Below, piece after piece: positions 57,302 through 63,915 of a stretch of DNA of 64,000 nucleotides; position 1 is the first letter of the stretch, and each line of letters starts with the position of its first letter. Below the pieces are notes generated by a model that saw only the letters and a list, made by a program, of their open reading frames with translations, had not been told where the DNA came from and searched no databases. The position numbers and the translations under genes are program-made. The DNA is taken from IMG/VR virus record IMGVR_UViG_3300027985_000700, positions 44,397 through 108,396 of that record; one strand, given 5' to 3'. This DNA is from a virus.

Positions 57302-57512
57302 CCACTGTCGTAAAAAAATTAAGTTTGGAGACCATTTTTATAATGATGGTATACACTGTGCAGTCTATTGTAGTCCAAAATGTTACATTAATGCAAATAC
57401 AACAGTAGAGGTGTATATTTTAAACGATAGTGAAGCAGAAGATAACCGTTGTGAAGTATTTATAGAAGAAGATAACTTATTAAATAAAGAGAATAAAGGA
57501 GAAATTAATTAA
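57282..57512 (+). CDS. Zinc-ribbon protein, 76 aa
   Basis: MKYVLCDHCRKKIKFGDHFY, HCAVYCSPKCYINANTTVEV: CDHC...C...CSPKC ligands as in a small treble-clef or zinc ribbon. Acidic tail. Overlaps the glycosylase gene by 20 bases. Confidence 0.68.
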   Translation: MKYVLCDHCRKKIKFGDHFYNDGIHCAVYCSPKCYINANTTVEVYILNDSEAEDNRCEVFIEEDNLLNKENKGEIN

Positions 57513-57528
57513 CATTTCACCTTTTTTT
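57496..57528 (+). terminator. Terminator after the zinc-ribbon gene
   Basis: AAGGAGAAAT/ATTTCACCTT with one A-A mismatch, 8-base loop, run of T. Overlaps the stop codon. Confidence 0.7.
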
Positions 57529-57529
57529 G

Positions 57530-57558
57530 TTGTATTATACACCCGAAAATGGTATAAT
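57530..57558 (+). promoter_or_regulatory. Promoter of the 57.6-59.2 kb genes
   Basis: TTGTAT, 17 bases ending ATGG, TATAAT (57553-57558). Only the TGGT half of the operator is kept. Confidence 0.82.
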
Positions 57559-57592
57559 ATTAATATACATAAGTAAAGGGAGGAAGATATGT

Positions 57593-57961
57593 ATGGAAGA
57601 AAAAGTATTTAACAAAATGAAAGAGTATGGTTGGAATTTAGATAATTTTAAACAAGTATCTGATTATCATTATAATTTTTTAAGTGATAGTTTTGAATGT
57701 TTAAAAGAACCTAAAAATTGGGAACAAGGAATGAGTTTAATTGATAAAAATGAATTCTTTGATATGACAGCTTTTGTGTGTGACTTTATGAGAGCAGTAA
57801 ATGATATAACAAAGGAAAATGAACTATCTAATTTTGACGATATTGTAGAGTACTTGTTTGATAATTGTGACAATGAAGAACTTGAAAAGATAGCAACGTG
57901 GTGTTTAAAAACTGTAAAGATATCAAGAAAATTAATAAAGGAGGAAGAAGAGAATGAATAA
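57593..57961 (+). CDS. Hypothetical helical protein, 122 aa
   Basis: ATG 57593 behind GGGAGGAAG; a longer start upstream would cover the promoter. MEEKVFNKMKEYGWNLDNFK, ending LIKEEEENE. All helical and acidic. Not recognised. Confidence 0.65.
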   Translation: MEEKVFNKMKEYGWNLDNFKQVSDYHYNFLSDSFECLKEPKNWEQGMSLIDKNEFFDMTAFVCDFMRAVNDITKENELSNFDDIVEYLFDNCDNEELEKIATWCLKTVKISRKLIKEEEENE

Positions 57962-58508
57962 AAATATTGATAGTGTAGTTAGTGGTATGGATACACAGTT
58001 TAAGTATATGTTACTTGACAGGATGAAACAAGACTGTAGATATTTTCTAGGTAATGGTGACGGCAATGTAAAAAACTTATGGGCTGGGGACATTGAATTA
58101 CAAATAAAATATATGAAATGTATTTACAATAGCTTAGTAGAAAAACCTGAATGGATAAGTTTAGATGATATTAGTATATTTGAAAAAGCAATGTTATATA
58201 CTAGTTCACCTAAAACGTCAGTTATTATTGAATATAGACCTTGTGATACTAATAGCAGTTATCTTGAAGATGTTATTAATGTTATTGCTATTGTACCAAG
58301 TGACGAAGAATATATAAGTAAAGAAATAACAAGATTGTTTGTAAAATATGTATGTGAAAGTGGTTATGGTGAAGACGTTTTAGAAGATGTTGAAAGAGAC
58401 ATAACACAACATATAAAAAGAACTGGTAACACTTATGTTCTTGATTTTGACGACGAACAGGAAGAAGAAGGTTATTATTATACTTTAATAGTGAAAGAGG
58501 TTAAGTAA
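57954..58508 (+). CDS. Hypothetical protein, 184 aa
   Basis: GGAGGAAG upstream, 8-base overlap. MNKNIDSVVSGMDTQFKYML, NLWAGDIELQIKYMKCIYNS, EWISLDDISIFEKAML, acidic end. The WISLDDI part resembles small phage proteins. Unknown. Confidence 0.66.
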   Translation: MNKNIDSVVSGMDTQFKYMLLDRMKQDCRYFLGNGDGNVKNLWAGDIELQIKYMKCIYNSLVEKPEWISLDDISIFEKAMLYTSSPKTSVIIEYRPCDTNSSYLEDVINVIAIVPSDEEYISKEITRLFVKYVCESGYGEDVLEDVERDITQHIKRTGNTYVLDFDDEQEEEGYYYTLIVKEVK

Positions 58509-58510
58509 AA

Positions 58511-58771
58511 ATGGAAAAACAAAACTATAACGTTACGTTAACTGTATATTTAGTTGCAATATTAGTTGATGTTTTAAACAAGTGTTATGGGTATAACTGT
58601 GGGTTATCACTATATGATTTAGATAGGTTTGTACAAAATAAAGTAATTCCTGATTTTAAAGGTTACGATACTAATTTTAACGACGAACTTAATTTAGTTG
58701 ATAGCATATACAAATATTTTGATACACTTAACCTAGAAGAATTAAATGATGAATGGGGGTTTATGAACTAA
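58511..58771 (+). CDS. Hypothetical protein, 86 aa
   Basis: MEKQNYNVTLTVYLVAILVD, helical, ending LNDEWGFMN. AGAGGTT upstream. Not recognised. Confidence 0.62.
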   Translation: MEKQNYNVTLTVYLVAILVDVLNKCYGYNCGLSLYDLDRFVQNKVIPDFKGYDTNFNDELNLVDSIYKYFDTLNLEELNDEWGFMN

Positions 58772-59178
58772 TGCAAACAAAAATTGTAAAAGGTGAAAAA
58801 GTAACTTATACAACTAATGATAAAACTATATATGTGTCTGACGATGGTATCAAGGAAAGTTTATATAAAGAAGTTATAGAAGAGTATGAAGCAACTAAAG
58901 ACATAAAACACCAAAGAGTAGATTTTGAAAGTTTAGAATATGGGTACGATTTGTACCTAGTTGAAAATGAAGAACAAAAGAAAATATTTAAAAAATATTT
59001 CAGAGTTAGCATATATGCAGACTTTGACATACCAATAGGAAAATGGTTTTTATTTAAACGTGACGAGGATGATTATTCAAGTGGTAGTTATATTTATTCT
59101 ATAGAAGAAGTAATTGAAAAAACAACTAATGACTTAAATATTTTAACCAGTTTCTTAAACACAGACATGAATAAATAG
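58771..59178 (+). CDS. Hypothetical protein, 135 aa
   Basis: ATG 58771 overlapping the previous stop (TAATG), GGGGGT upstream. MQTKIVKGEKVTYTTNDKTI, VEEYEATKDIKHQ-like helices, FLFKRDEDDYSSGSYIYSIE. Unknown. Confidence 0.65.
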   Translation: MQTKIVKGEKVTYTTNDKTIYVSDDGIKESLYKEVIEEYEATKDIKHQRVDFESLEYGYDLYLVENEEQKKIFKKYFRVSIYADFDIPIGKWFLFKRDEDDYSSGSYIYSIEEVIEKTTNDLNILTSFLNTDMNK

Positions 59179-59257
59179 TAGTTTGAACCACTAATTTAAT
59201 TACATTTTAAACCATGAAAAGTAGTTGGTGGGTATTAGGTTATTAAATAAGTATTAA

Positions 59258-59318
59258 AACCTGTTAAAAGCGCTTTAAATACGAGAAAAATAGGGTATTT
59301 AAAGTGTTTTTAATACTA
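59258..59318 (+). promoter_or_regulatory. Long imperfect hairpin before the 67-aa gene
   Basis: AGTATTAAAA pairs with TTTTAATACT, and inside it GCGCTTTAAATAC pairs with GTATTTAAAGTGTT (two G-U pairs), around a 13-base loop. Total over 20 pairs, ending 10 bases before the ribosome site. No promoter or T-run is evident; may be an RNase III site or a leader. Confidence 0.6.
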
Positions 59319-59332
59319 AAAGGAGGGTAAAT

Positions 59333-59536
59333 ATGAGAAACTATATATTAAGGTTGTATGACCAGTTTAAACAAGAAGGTATAAATAAAGACACACTAAA
59401 AGATAACTTTATTTATATGTATGAATTAGTTTGTGAAAAAACTAAAGGTACTAGGTTTGAAGGTAAAGAACAATTTATTATGAATGCTATAATAAAAGAA
59501 TTTAAAGGGGAGGCTAGACAATATGGAAACAAATAA
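59333..59536 (+). CDS. Hypothetical helical protein, 67 aa
   Basis: MRNYILRLYDQFKQEGINKD, ending GEARQYGNK. AAAGGAGGG upstream. Preceded by the long hairpin. Unknown. Confidence 0.65.
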   Translation: MRNYILRLYDQFKQEGINKDTLKDNFIYMYELVCEKTKGTRFEGKEQFIMNAIIKEFKGEARQYGNK

Positions 59537-59750
59537 AATTAAGATAACAGGAAATAGATATAACCCAATGTGGGAAAAATTAGAAGTTGGAGTTATACCT
59601 TATCTTGCAGATTATCGTCTTAAATTATCACGTAAAAAATATGAATTAATAGGTGGTAACCAGGTAGCTAAAGACAACAAATTATATTGGATAATATGGG
59701 ACGATGACTATAACTTTTCACTTGAAGAATATGGTTATTATGTTGAATAG
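59523..59750 (+). CDS. Hypothetical protein, 75 aa
   Basis: METNKIKITGNRYNPMWEKL, YWIIWDDDYNFSLEEYGYYV. GGGGAGG upstream, 14-base overlap. Unknown. Confidence 0.65.
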   Translation: METNKIKITGNRYNPMWEKLEVGVIPYLADYRLKLSRKKYELIGGNQVAKDNKLYWIIWDDDYNFSLEEYGYYVE

Positions 59751-59774
59751 TTTACTTTTTTCAGTATAATAATG

Positions 59775-59803
59775 TTTTATTTCACCACCATTTATGGTAT
59801 AAT
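59775..59803 (+). promoter_or_regulatory. Promoter with perfect operator palindrome
   Basis: Weak -35 TTTTAT, 17 bases, TATAAT (59798-59803). Operator ACCATTTATGGT at 59787-59798, preceded by TTCACC. Also a TATAAT at 59765-59770. Confidence 0.78.
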
Positions 59804-59825
59804 ATAATTAGTAAAGGAGGATATT

Positions 59826-60101
59826 ATGGAAAAATTAACATTAAGACAATTAACAGAAAAAACTAATTGGACTAAAGCAGTTATAGTATTCACACCCCAA
59901 GGTTTTAGACCTGAGTTTAGTGAAGAAAGACAACGTAGTTATGAAGTATTACGTGACAACAAATATTTTGACCCAACAATGATTGGACGTAGTTTATATG
60001 GTAACTGTTTAGATGGTACTGACCACGGTGTTAGGTTAGATTGGTACATACACGCTAGTGAAGAACCTTGGATTGTTGATTATTGTTATGTAGTAGAGTA
60101 G
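59826..60101 (+). CDS. Conserved phage/plasmid-type protein, 91 aa
   Basis: VIVFTPQGFRPEFSEERQRS, NKYFDPTMIGRSLYGNCLDG-TDHGVRLDWY, ending EPWIVDYCYVVE. The FxPxMxGxSLxGxCLDGTDxGVRLDWY signature recurs in Bacillota phages and plasmids; function unknown. AAAGGAGG upstream. Confidence 0.75.
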   Translation: MEKLTLRQLTEKTNWTKAVIVFTPQGFRPEFSEERQRSYEVLRDNKYFDPTMIGRSLYGNCLDGTDHGVRLDWYIHASEEPWIVDYCYVVE

Positions 60102-60109
60102 GTGATAAT

Positions 60110-60313
60110 ATGATAGTTTATTGTTTAGAACCTAATTATAGTAAGAAAAAAGAATTCATTATACAACAACAATCTTTTAACAAATCTACTAAAGAACTAA
60201 CATTGTTAAATGAAAAAAAGTTTACACATGAACAACTTACTTACTTAACATTGAATGCTTTAATTAGATTGGCATTCGGTGATTACAGTGAAATAAAAAT
60301 CTGGACTTATTAA
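60110..60313 (+). CDS. Hypothetical protein, 67 aa
   Basis: ATG 60110 with AGGTGATA upstream. MIVYCLEPNYSKKKEFIIQQ, ending AFGDYSEIKIWTY. Unknown. Confidence 0.62.
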   Translation: MIVYCLEPNYSKKKEFIIQQQSFNKSTKELTLLNEKKFTHEQLTYLTLNALIRLAFGDYSEIKIWTY

Positions 60314-60359
60314 TATATAGTAATCAGGGGGTTACTGGTTTATTGAAAGGAAGATTATT

Positions 60360-60566
60360 ATGAGATATGGTGAACCTGTTGACTTAGACAAGTACACCAA
60401 ATGTACTATCACTTGTAAATGTGGTCACCGTATTAGCACTAGTACTTTTAAAAAAGGAACAAAACATTTTTGTAATTGGTGTGGAAAAGAAATAGTTGAC
60501 CCTAAAAGTGAATTTAAAAATAAACTACAAGAAACTATAAACAAAATGAACAAGAAGGAGGTTTAG
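60360..60566 (+). CDS. Zinc-ribbon protein, 68 aa
   Basis: CTITCKCGHRISTSTFKKGT then HFCNWCGKEIVD: Cys pairs CKC and CNWC, typical zinc ribbon. Helical C-terminus. AAAGGAAG upstream. Possible nucleic-acid binding. Confidence 0.68.
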   Translation: MRYGEPVDLDKYTKCTITCKCGHRISTSTFKKGTKHFCNWCGKEIVDPKSEFKNKLQETINKMNKKEV

Positions 60567-60567
60567 T

Positions 60568-61080
60568 ATGATTATAGACGACTTAGAGGAAGATAAAGTA
60601 GAAGTAGATAAAGCCATTGAATACTTAAAAGATTTTGATATTGACAATTTTCATCTTTATGACAAATATTCTGACTTTATAAAAACCATTCCAAATGGTA
60701 CAAAGGTTATTAAAGACACACAAGTAGATTGTGAAGCTTACATAGTAGGTTTGAATTTTACTATTACTATGGGTTATTATACTAATTATAAAGAAATTAA
60801 AGATAGTACTTACTATTTTCCTTTATATGGTGTAGCAGACAATTTAGAACAAATTATTAATAAACATTCAGAAGAATTAGATAAAGATTCTAATTATATA
60901 ATTTTAATGACCCCAATGGATAGACGTGAACAACCTAGCCGTGATGGTTGGAGATGGCACAAATGGGGTGAATATATAGGTGTACAAGAGCCACAGTGTG
61001 AATATCTGTATGATGAAAAAGATATTGATTTAGTTTACGTTTACAAAATAGTAGAAGTAACAAAAAAGAAAGAAGGATAA
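60568..61080 (+). CDS. Hypothetical protein, 170 aa
   Basis: AAGGAGG upstream. MIIDDLEEDKVEVDKAIEYL, TIPNGTKVIKDTQVDCEAYI, REQPSRDGWRWHKWGEYIGV. The GWRWHKWGxYIG segment is a recurring phage motif of unknown role. Lies before the regulator gene. Confidence 0.68.
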   Translation: MIIDDLEEDKVEVDKAIEYLKDFDIDNFHLYDKYSDFIKTIPNGTKVIKDTQVDCEAYIVGLNFTITMGYYTNYKEIKDSTYYFPLYGVADNLEQIINKHSEELDKDSNYIILMTPMDRREQPSRDGWRWHKWGEYIGVQEPQCEYLYDEKDIDLVYVYKIVEVTKKKEG

Positions 61081-61083
61081 TAA

Positions 61084-61752
61084 ATGGAACTAATTAAAGA
61101 TTTAAGACAAAAAAGAAAAGCACAAGGATATACTCAAGGGCAGGTAGGTAAACTACTTGGAATACATGGTAGTCACTATTCTAGAATAGAAACTGGACAA
61201 CTTATTCCAGATGAAAGTTTAACTATTAGAATAAATAATTTATTTATGCATAAAGATACAACTAAAGATGTTGAAAGTGAGTGCATTAAACAAACTATTA
61301 ATGGTAAGAAAATTACATTACCACCTATTTATAGAACAACAAGAGAAAAAATTAATTTAAGTTTAAAAGAAGTTAGTAAATTAACTGGAATACCAGAGTC
61401 AACACTAGGTAAGTACGAAACAGGTGCACAAAAGTGTACAGTTGAACGTAAAGAAAAGTTGGATGAATTATATAAACAATATATTCCAACTATTACTAAA
61501 CGTGAACAAGAACCAAAAGAAGTAAAAGAAGTTATAAAACGTGCTGTTCCTAAAGAATCAAAAGAATTATATATAGATAATAAGGTTGTAGAAGAAAAAG
61601 CTAGTGTGGATGAAGAAAAACAAACTCTTATATTGGAAAATAAGATGCTTACTAAAGAACTTGAATTAACTAAACAACAATTATATTTCACACAAGGTTT
61701 ATTAAATAAAATGTTTACTAACGTAAGTGAAATAACAACTAAGAAGAGATAA
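61084..61752 (+). CDS. Two-HTH (Cro/CI-XRE type) regulator with coiled-coil tail
   Basis: 222 residues. HTH 1, about 4-52: RQKRKAQGYTQGQVGKLLGI-HGSHYSRIETGQ. HTH 2, about 80-128: RTTREKINLSLKEVSKLTGI-PESTLGKYETGA. Residues about 170-215 form a coiled coil (LILENKMLTKELELTKQQLY). Two DNA-binding domains plus a dimer helix suit binding to palindromic sites; it is the best candidate in this window for the ACCA-N4-TGGT operators, though unproven. Confidence 0.82.
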   Translation: MELIKDLRQKRKAQGYTQGQVGKLLGIHGSHYSRIETGQLIPDESLTIRINNLFMHKDTTKDVESECIKQTINGKKITLPPIYRTTREKINLSLKEVSKLTGIPESTLGKYETGAQKCTVERKEKLDELYKQYIPTITKREQEPKEVKEVIKRAVPKESKELYIDNKVVEEKASVDEEKQTLILENKMLTKELELTKQQLYFTQGLLNKMFTNVSEITTKKR

Positions 61753-61754
61753 TA

Positions 61755-62048
61755 ATGACAAAATATTATAAGGATACCATTGAATTAAATAGTAGTAAGA
61801 TACTACCACTTAATCAAGTTCTTTCGCTAGTAGGTTTAGAACCTAAGTATAATGACGAAGTTAAAATTTCAGCCAAACACATAAATTATTTTCTTGACAA
61901 CATGAACAAAAAGTTCAATACAAACTATAAAATGGACGTGCTTAATAATAGACAACACGAATGGGTATGGAATAATATAAAAGTAGAAATTGTAAGTATA
62001 ACGAATAGTTATACCCAATGTACAGTTTTTCTTAAAATAGTGTTGTAA
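61755..62048 (+). CDS. Hypothetical protein, 97 aa
   Basis: MTKYYKDTIELNSSKILPLN, INYFLDNMNKKFNTNYKMDV, HEWVWNNIKVEIVS. Two bases after the regulator stop, so co-expressed. Its stop codon forms part of the next promoter -35. Confidence 0.65.
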   Translation: MTKYYKDTIELNSSKILPLNQVLSLVGLEPKYNDEVKISAKHINYFLDNMNKKFNTNYKMDVLNNRQHEWVWNNIKVEIVSITNSYTQCTVFLKIVL

Positions 62049-62071
62049 AATACGTTATTTTGTGGTATACT
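62043..62071 (+). promoter_or_regulatory. Promoter of the small RNA
   Basis: TTGTAA (62043-62048, overlapping a stop codon), 17 bases, TATACT (62066-62071) with TGG before it. Confidence 0.8.
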
Positions 62072-62078
62072 TATAATG

Positions 62079-62209
62079 TACTTGTTTAATGGGTACAAAA
62101 TGGTTGTAGTATAGACCAATACACATACTGAGTGAATTTAATACCTACCTTTACTTTAATAGATAAACTCAGTACTAACCCTATATATAATGTATAGGGT
62201 TTATTTTTT
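62079..62209 (+). ncRNA. Regulatory small RNA with anti-ribosome-site loop
   Basis: About 131 bases between a promoter and a strong terminator, no reading frame over four codons with a ribosome site. Hairpins: TGTAC/GTACA (62077-62097), TGGT/ACCA (62101-62118), TACTGAGT/ACTCAGTA (62126-62133 with 62167-62174) and the terminator. The 33-base loop of the third hairpin contains TACCTACCTTTACTTT (62142-62157), fully complementary to the ribosome site of the gene at 49389 and partly to sites at 49891, 50063, 50467 and 53411. Likely trans-acting translational control. Confidence 0.72.
62177..62209 (+). terminator. Terminator of the small RNA
   Basis: AACCCTATA/TATAGGGTT nine-base-pair stem, 7-base loop, then TATTTTTT. 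Confidence 0.9.
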
Positions 62210-62241
62210 CACTAAAAAATACAACTTTTCATAAAAAAATG

Positions 62242-62270
62242 TTGTAATTTCTAATATTATGGTGTATACT
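62242..62270 (+). promoter_or_regulatory. Promoter of family member C
   Basis: TTGTAA, 17 bases, TATACT (62265-62270). Confidence 0.8.
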
Positions 62271-62307
62271 ATTAATGTAAATAAAAAAAGAAGGAGGTTT
62301 AATAGTT

Positions 62308-62604
62308 ATGCAAAATAAAATAAATAGAGTTAACAGTGAAGTGGTAACTGTTAGAATGGGGTCAAATGTTAAAAATTGTGTACTTACAATTAAGAACAGA
62401 ATTTATAATTTAGGACTAGGTTACCAAAGACCAAGTTGTGCTAATGTTATTACAGTAGACAACAAAACAAGAAAATTAATTGAAAACACTCAAAAACAAT
62501 ATTTAGATGAAATGAAAGATCAATATAATTTATCTGACGCAGATGTAACTTATATTAAAAATCATCTAAATGTTCACAACAGTAAATACTTAAGAGTGAA
62601 ATAA
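62308..62604 (+). CDS. Paralogous family member C, 98 aa
   Basis: AAGGAGG upstream (normal ribosome site, unlike members A and B). N-terminus NRVNSEVVTVRMGSNVKNCV; C-terminus DQYNLSDADVTYIKNHLNVH NSKYLRVK matches the YI-x-NH-x-x-x-H-x-x-KY ending of the proteins at 49389 and 50483. Own promoter and terminator. Function unknown. Confidence 0.72.
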   Translation: MQNKINRVNSEVVTVRMGSNVKNCVLTIKNRIYNLGLGYQRPSCANVITVDNKTRKLIENTQKQYLDEMKDQYNLSDADVTYIKNHLNVHNSKYLRVK

Positions 62605-62625
62605 TTTTATTTACAAACTAAGAAA

Positions 62626-62649
62626 CCAGTTCAAAGAACTGGCTTTTTT
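62626..62649 (+). terminator. Terminator after family member C
   Basis: CCAGTTC-AAA-GAACTGG then C and six T. Confidence 0.88.
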
Positions 62650-62667
62650 GTACCTAATGTATGATTA

Positions 62668-62684
62668 ATTATACCATTTATGGT
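62668..62684 (-). promoter_or_regulatory. Operator palindrome with leftward -10
   Basis: ACCATTTATGGT at 62673-62684, with minus-strand TATAAT at 62673-62668 preceded by TGG. The -35 is weak. Transcription would run leftwards, antisense to family member C. The next 130 bases rightwards hold only the hairpin AATCTAC-TAG-GTAGATT and no gene. Confidence 0.55.
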
Positions 62685-62814
62685 AGTATATATATTCTTA
62701 AATAAGAGAAGCTAGGATTAATAATCTACTAGGTAGATTATACAACTTTTCAACTCATTTGTCAAGAGGAAATCGAAAAATTTTCACTTTTTGATATAAG
62801 TTTTCACTTTCGAC

Positions 62815-62843
62815 TTGACTTTTGAATTTTTTTGTGGTATACT
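62815..62843 (+). promoter_or_regulatory. Promoter of the 62867 gene with upstream direct repeat
   Basis: TTGACT, 17 bases, TATACT (62838-62843) with TGG before it. Direct repeat TTTTCACTTT at 62781-62790 and 62801-62810, two helix turns apart, just upstream of the -35. Confidence 0.82.
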
Positions 62844-62866
62844 TATATTAAGGAAGTGAATGTAAA

Positions 62867-63106
62867 ATGGAAAATGTACCAAACTATTTTTATATTAATA
62901 GATGTAAGAAAATGATAAAAGCAACTCCACAACAAGTGAAAGTTAAATTAATAGTTTTTAAAAATGATAATGGTGTTAGGGTAGAACAAAATACAGTTGA
63001 CTATGTTAGTGGTAACACTTATGAATTAGGGGACGAATTTTGTGGTAGTGTTTATGAATACACTTATCCAAGTAACATTAAAATAATCGAACAAGACAAG
63101 TATTAA
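62867..63106 (+). CDS. Hypothetical protein, 79 aa
   Basis: MENVPNYFYINRCKKMIKAT, VKVKLIVFKNDNGVRVEQNT, beta-rich. GGAAGTG upstream. Single-gene unit. Confidence 0.66.
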   Translation: MENVPNYFYINRCKKMIKATPQQVKVKLIVFKNDNGVRVEQNTVDYVSGNTYELGDEFCGSVYEYTYPSNIKIIEQDKY

Positions 63107-63123
63107 TTTTTCATTTATTAATG

Positions 63124-63152
63124 TTGTAATTCAACACCATTTTTGGTATAAT
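63124..63152 (+). promoter_or_regulatory. Promoter with operator palindrome
   Basis: TTGTAA, 17 bases, TATAAT (63147-63152). Operator ACCATTTTTGGT at 63136-63147. Confidence 0.84.
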
Positions 63153-63185
63153 AATAATGTACTAAAAAAAGGGAGGTATAATACA

Positions 63186-63506
63186 ATGAAATTAATTACA
63201 AAGGAAGTAGAAAATAAGTTCTTAAAATACCCAATAGGAAGTCAAGACGGTAAAGGTAAGGATGCATTAGTAATTGCAAAATTCTTTAATCCTTGTGGTG
63301 CAGGTACTTGGTTAATAACTGAGGCTGAAAAAGATGGGGATGATTGGTGTATGTTTGGTTACTGTAATATAACTGATTGGGAATGGGGATACGTTATGTT
63401 AAGTGAACTTATTAGTGTTAAGCTACCATTTGGATTAACAGTAGAACGTGATATGCACGTACCCGATGGTGCAACTGTTGGGAGTATGGTTAAAGATTAT
63501 GAATAA
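63186..63506 (+). CDS. DUF2958-family protein
   Basis: 106 residues. MKLITKEVENKFLKYPIGSQ, VIAKFFNPCGAGTWLITEAE, WEWGYVMLSELISVKLPFGL-TVERDMH: the characteristic DUF2958 pattern (KFFNP...TW..TE...GY..LSEL...G..VERD) of phage and plasmid proteins, function unknown. GGGAGG upstream. Confidence 0.88.
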   Translation: MKLITKEVENKFLKYPIGSQDGKGKDALVIAKFFNPCGAGTWLITEAEKDGDDWCMFGYCNITDWEWGYVMLSELISVKLPFGLTVERDMHVPDGATVGSMVKDYE

Positions 63507-63780
63507 ACCAATAAGTAAAATGACTAAAGCTGAACTACTTGTGTATGTAAAAAATATACAAGAAGAACTAGATGAAGCAAGAACTGATTTAGCTGTAGCC
63601 TACTCAGACAATGATGATTTACAAGAACAAATTGATGATCTTGAAAACAATGAAGAAGGTCCTGTTGGTATAATTAATGTTGATAACTTTATATTTAAAC
63701 TTAAAATAGAAAACTTACATAGTGATAAATTAGAAAGTTTTATTAACGAATATATAACATACCATAATAACCCTATTTAA
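63499..63780 (+). CDS. Coiled-coil protein, 93 aa
   Basis: ATG 63499 overlapping the DUF2958 gene by 8 bases. KMTKAELLVYVKNIQEELDE, AVAYSDNDDLQEQIDDLENN is a coiled coil. C-terminus globular. Function unknown. Confidence 0.64.
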   Translation: MNKPISKMTKAELLVYVKNIQEELDEARTDLAVAYSDNDDLQEQIDDLENNEEGPVGIINVDNFIFKLKIENLHSDKLESFINEYITYHNNPI

Positions 63781-63801
63781 AGCGCCTACACGGGCGTTTT
63801 T
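63779..63801 (+). terminator. Terminator after the coiled-coil gene
   Basis: AAGCGCC...GGCGTTTTT, four G-C pairs extended by A-T, run of T. Overlaps the stop codon. Confidence 0.8.
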
Positions 63802-63860
63802 GTTTGGGGGTATAAACACCCACCTACCAATGAAAAGTTAAATTAAAGGGTATTAAACAC

Positions 63861-63889
63861 TTGTTTTTCGTACATATTAATGGTATAAT
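63861..63889 (+). promoter_or_regulatory. Promoter at the right edge
   Basis: TTGTTT, 17 bases ending ATGG, TATAAT (63884-63889). TTAATGGT keeps half of the operator. Confidence 0.82.
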
Positions 63890-63915
63890 GTATTTAATAA
63901 AGGAGGGATTTAAAC

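Noticed and set aside
57527-57592. Upstream extension of the gene at 57593
   Set aside because: It would cover the promoter and transcription start, and a good ribosome site exists at the inner ATG.
39597-63780. Prophage integration module
   Set aside because: No integrase, excisionase or attachment core was recognised; the two-HTH protein alone does not show lysogeny.
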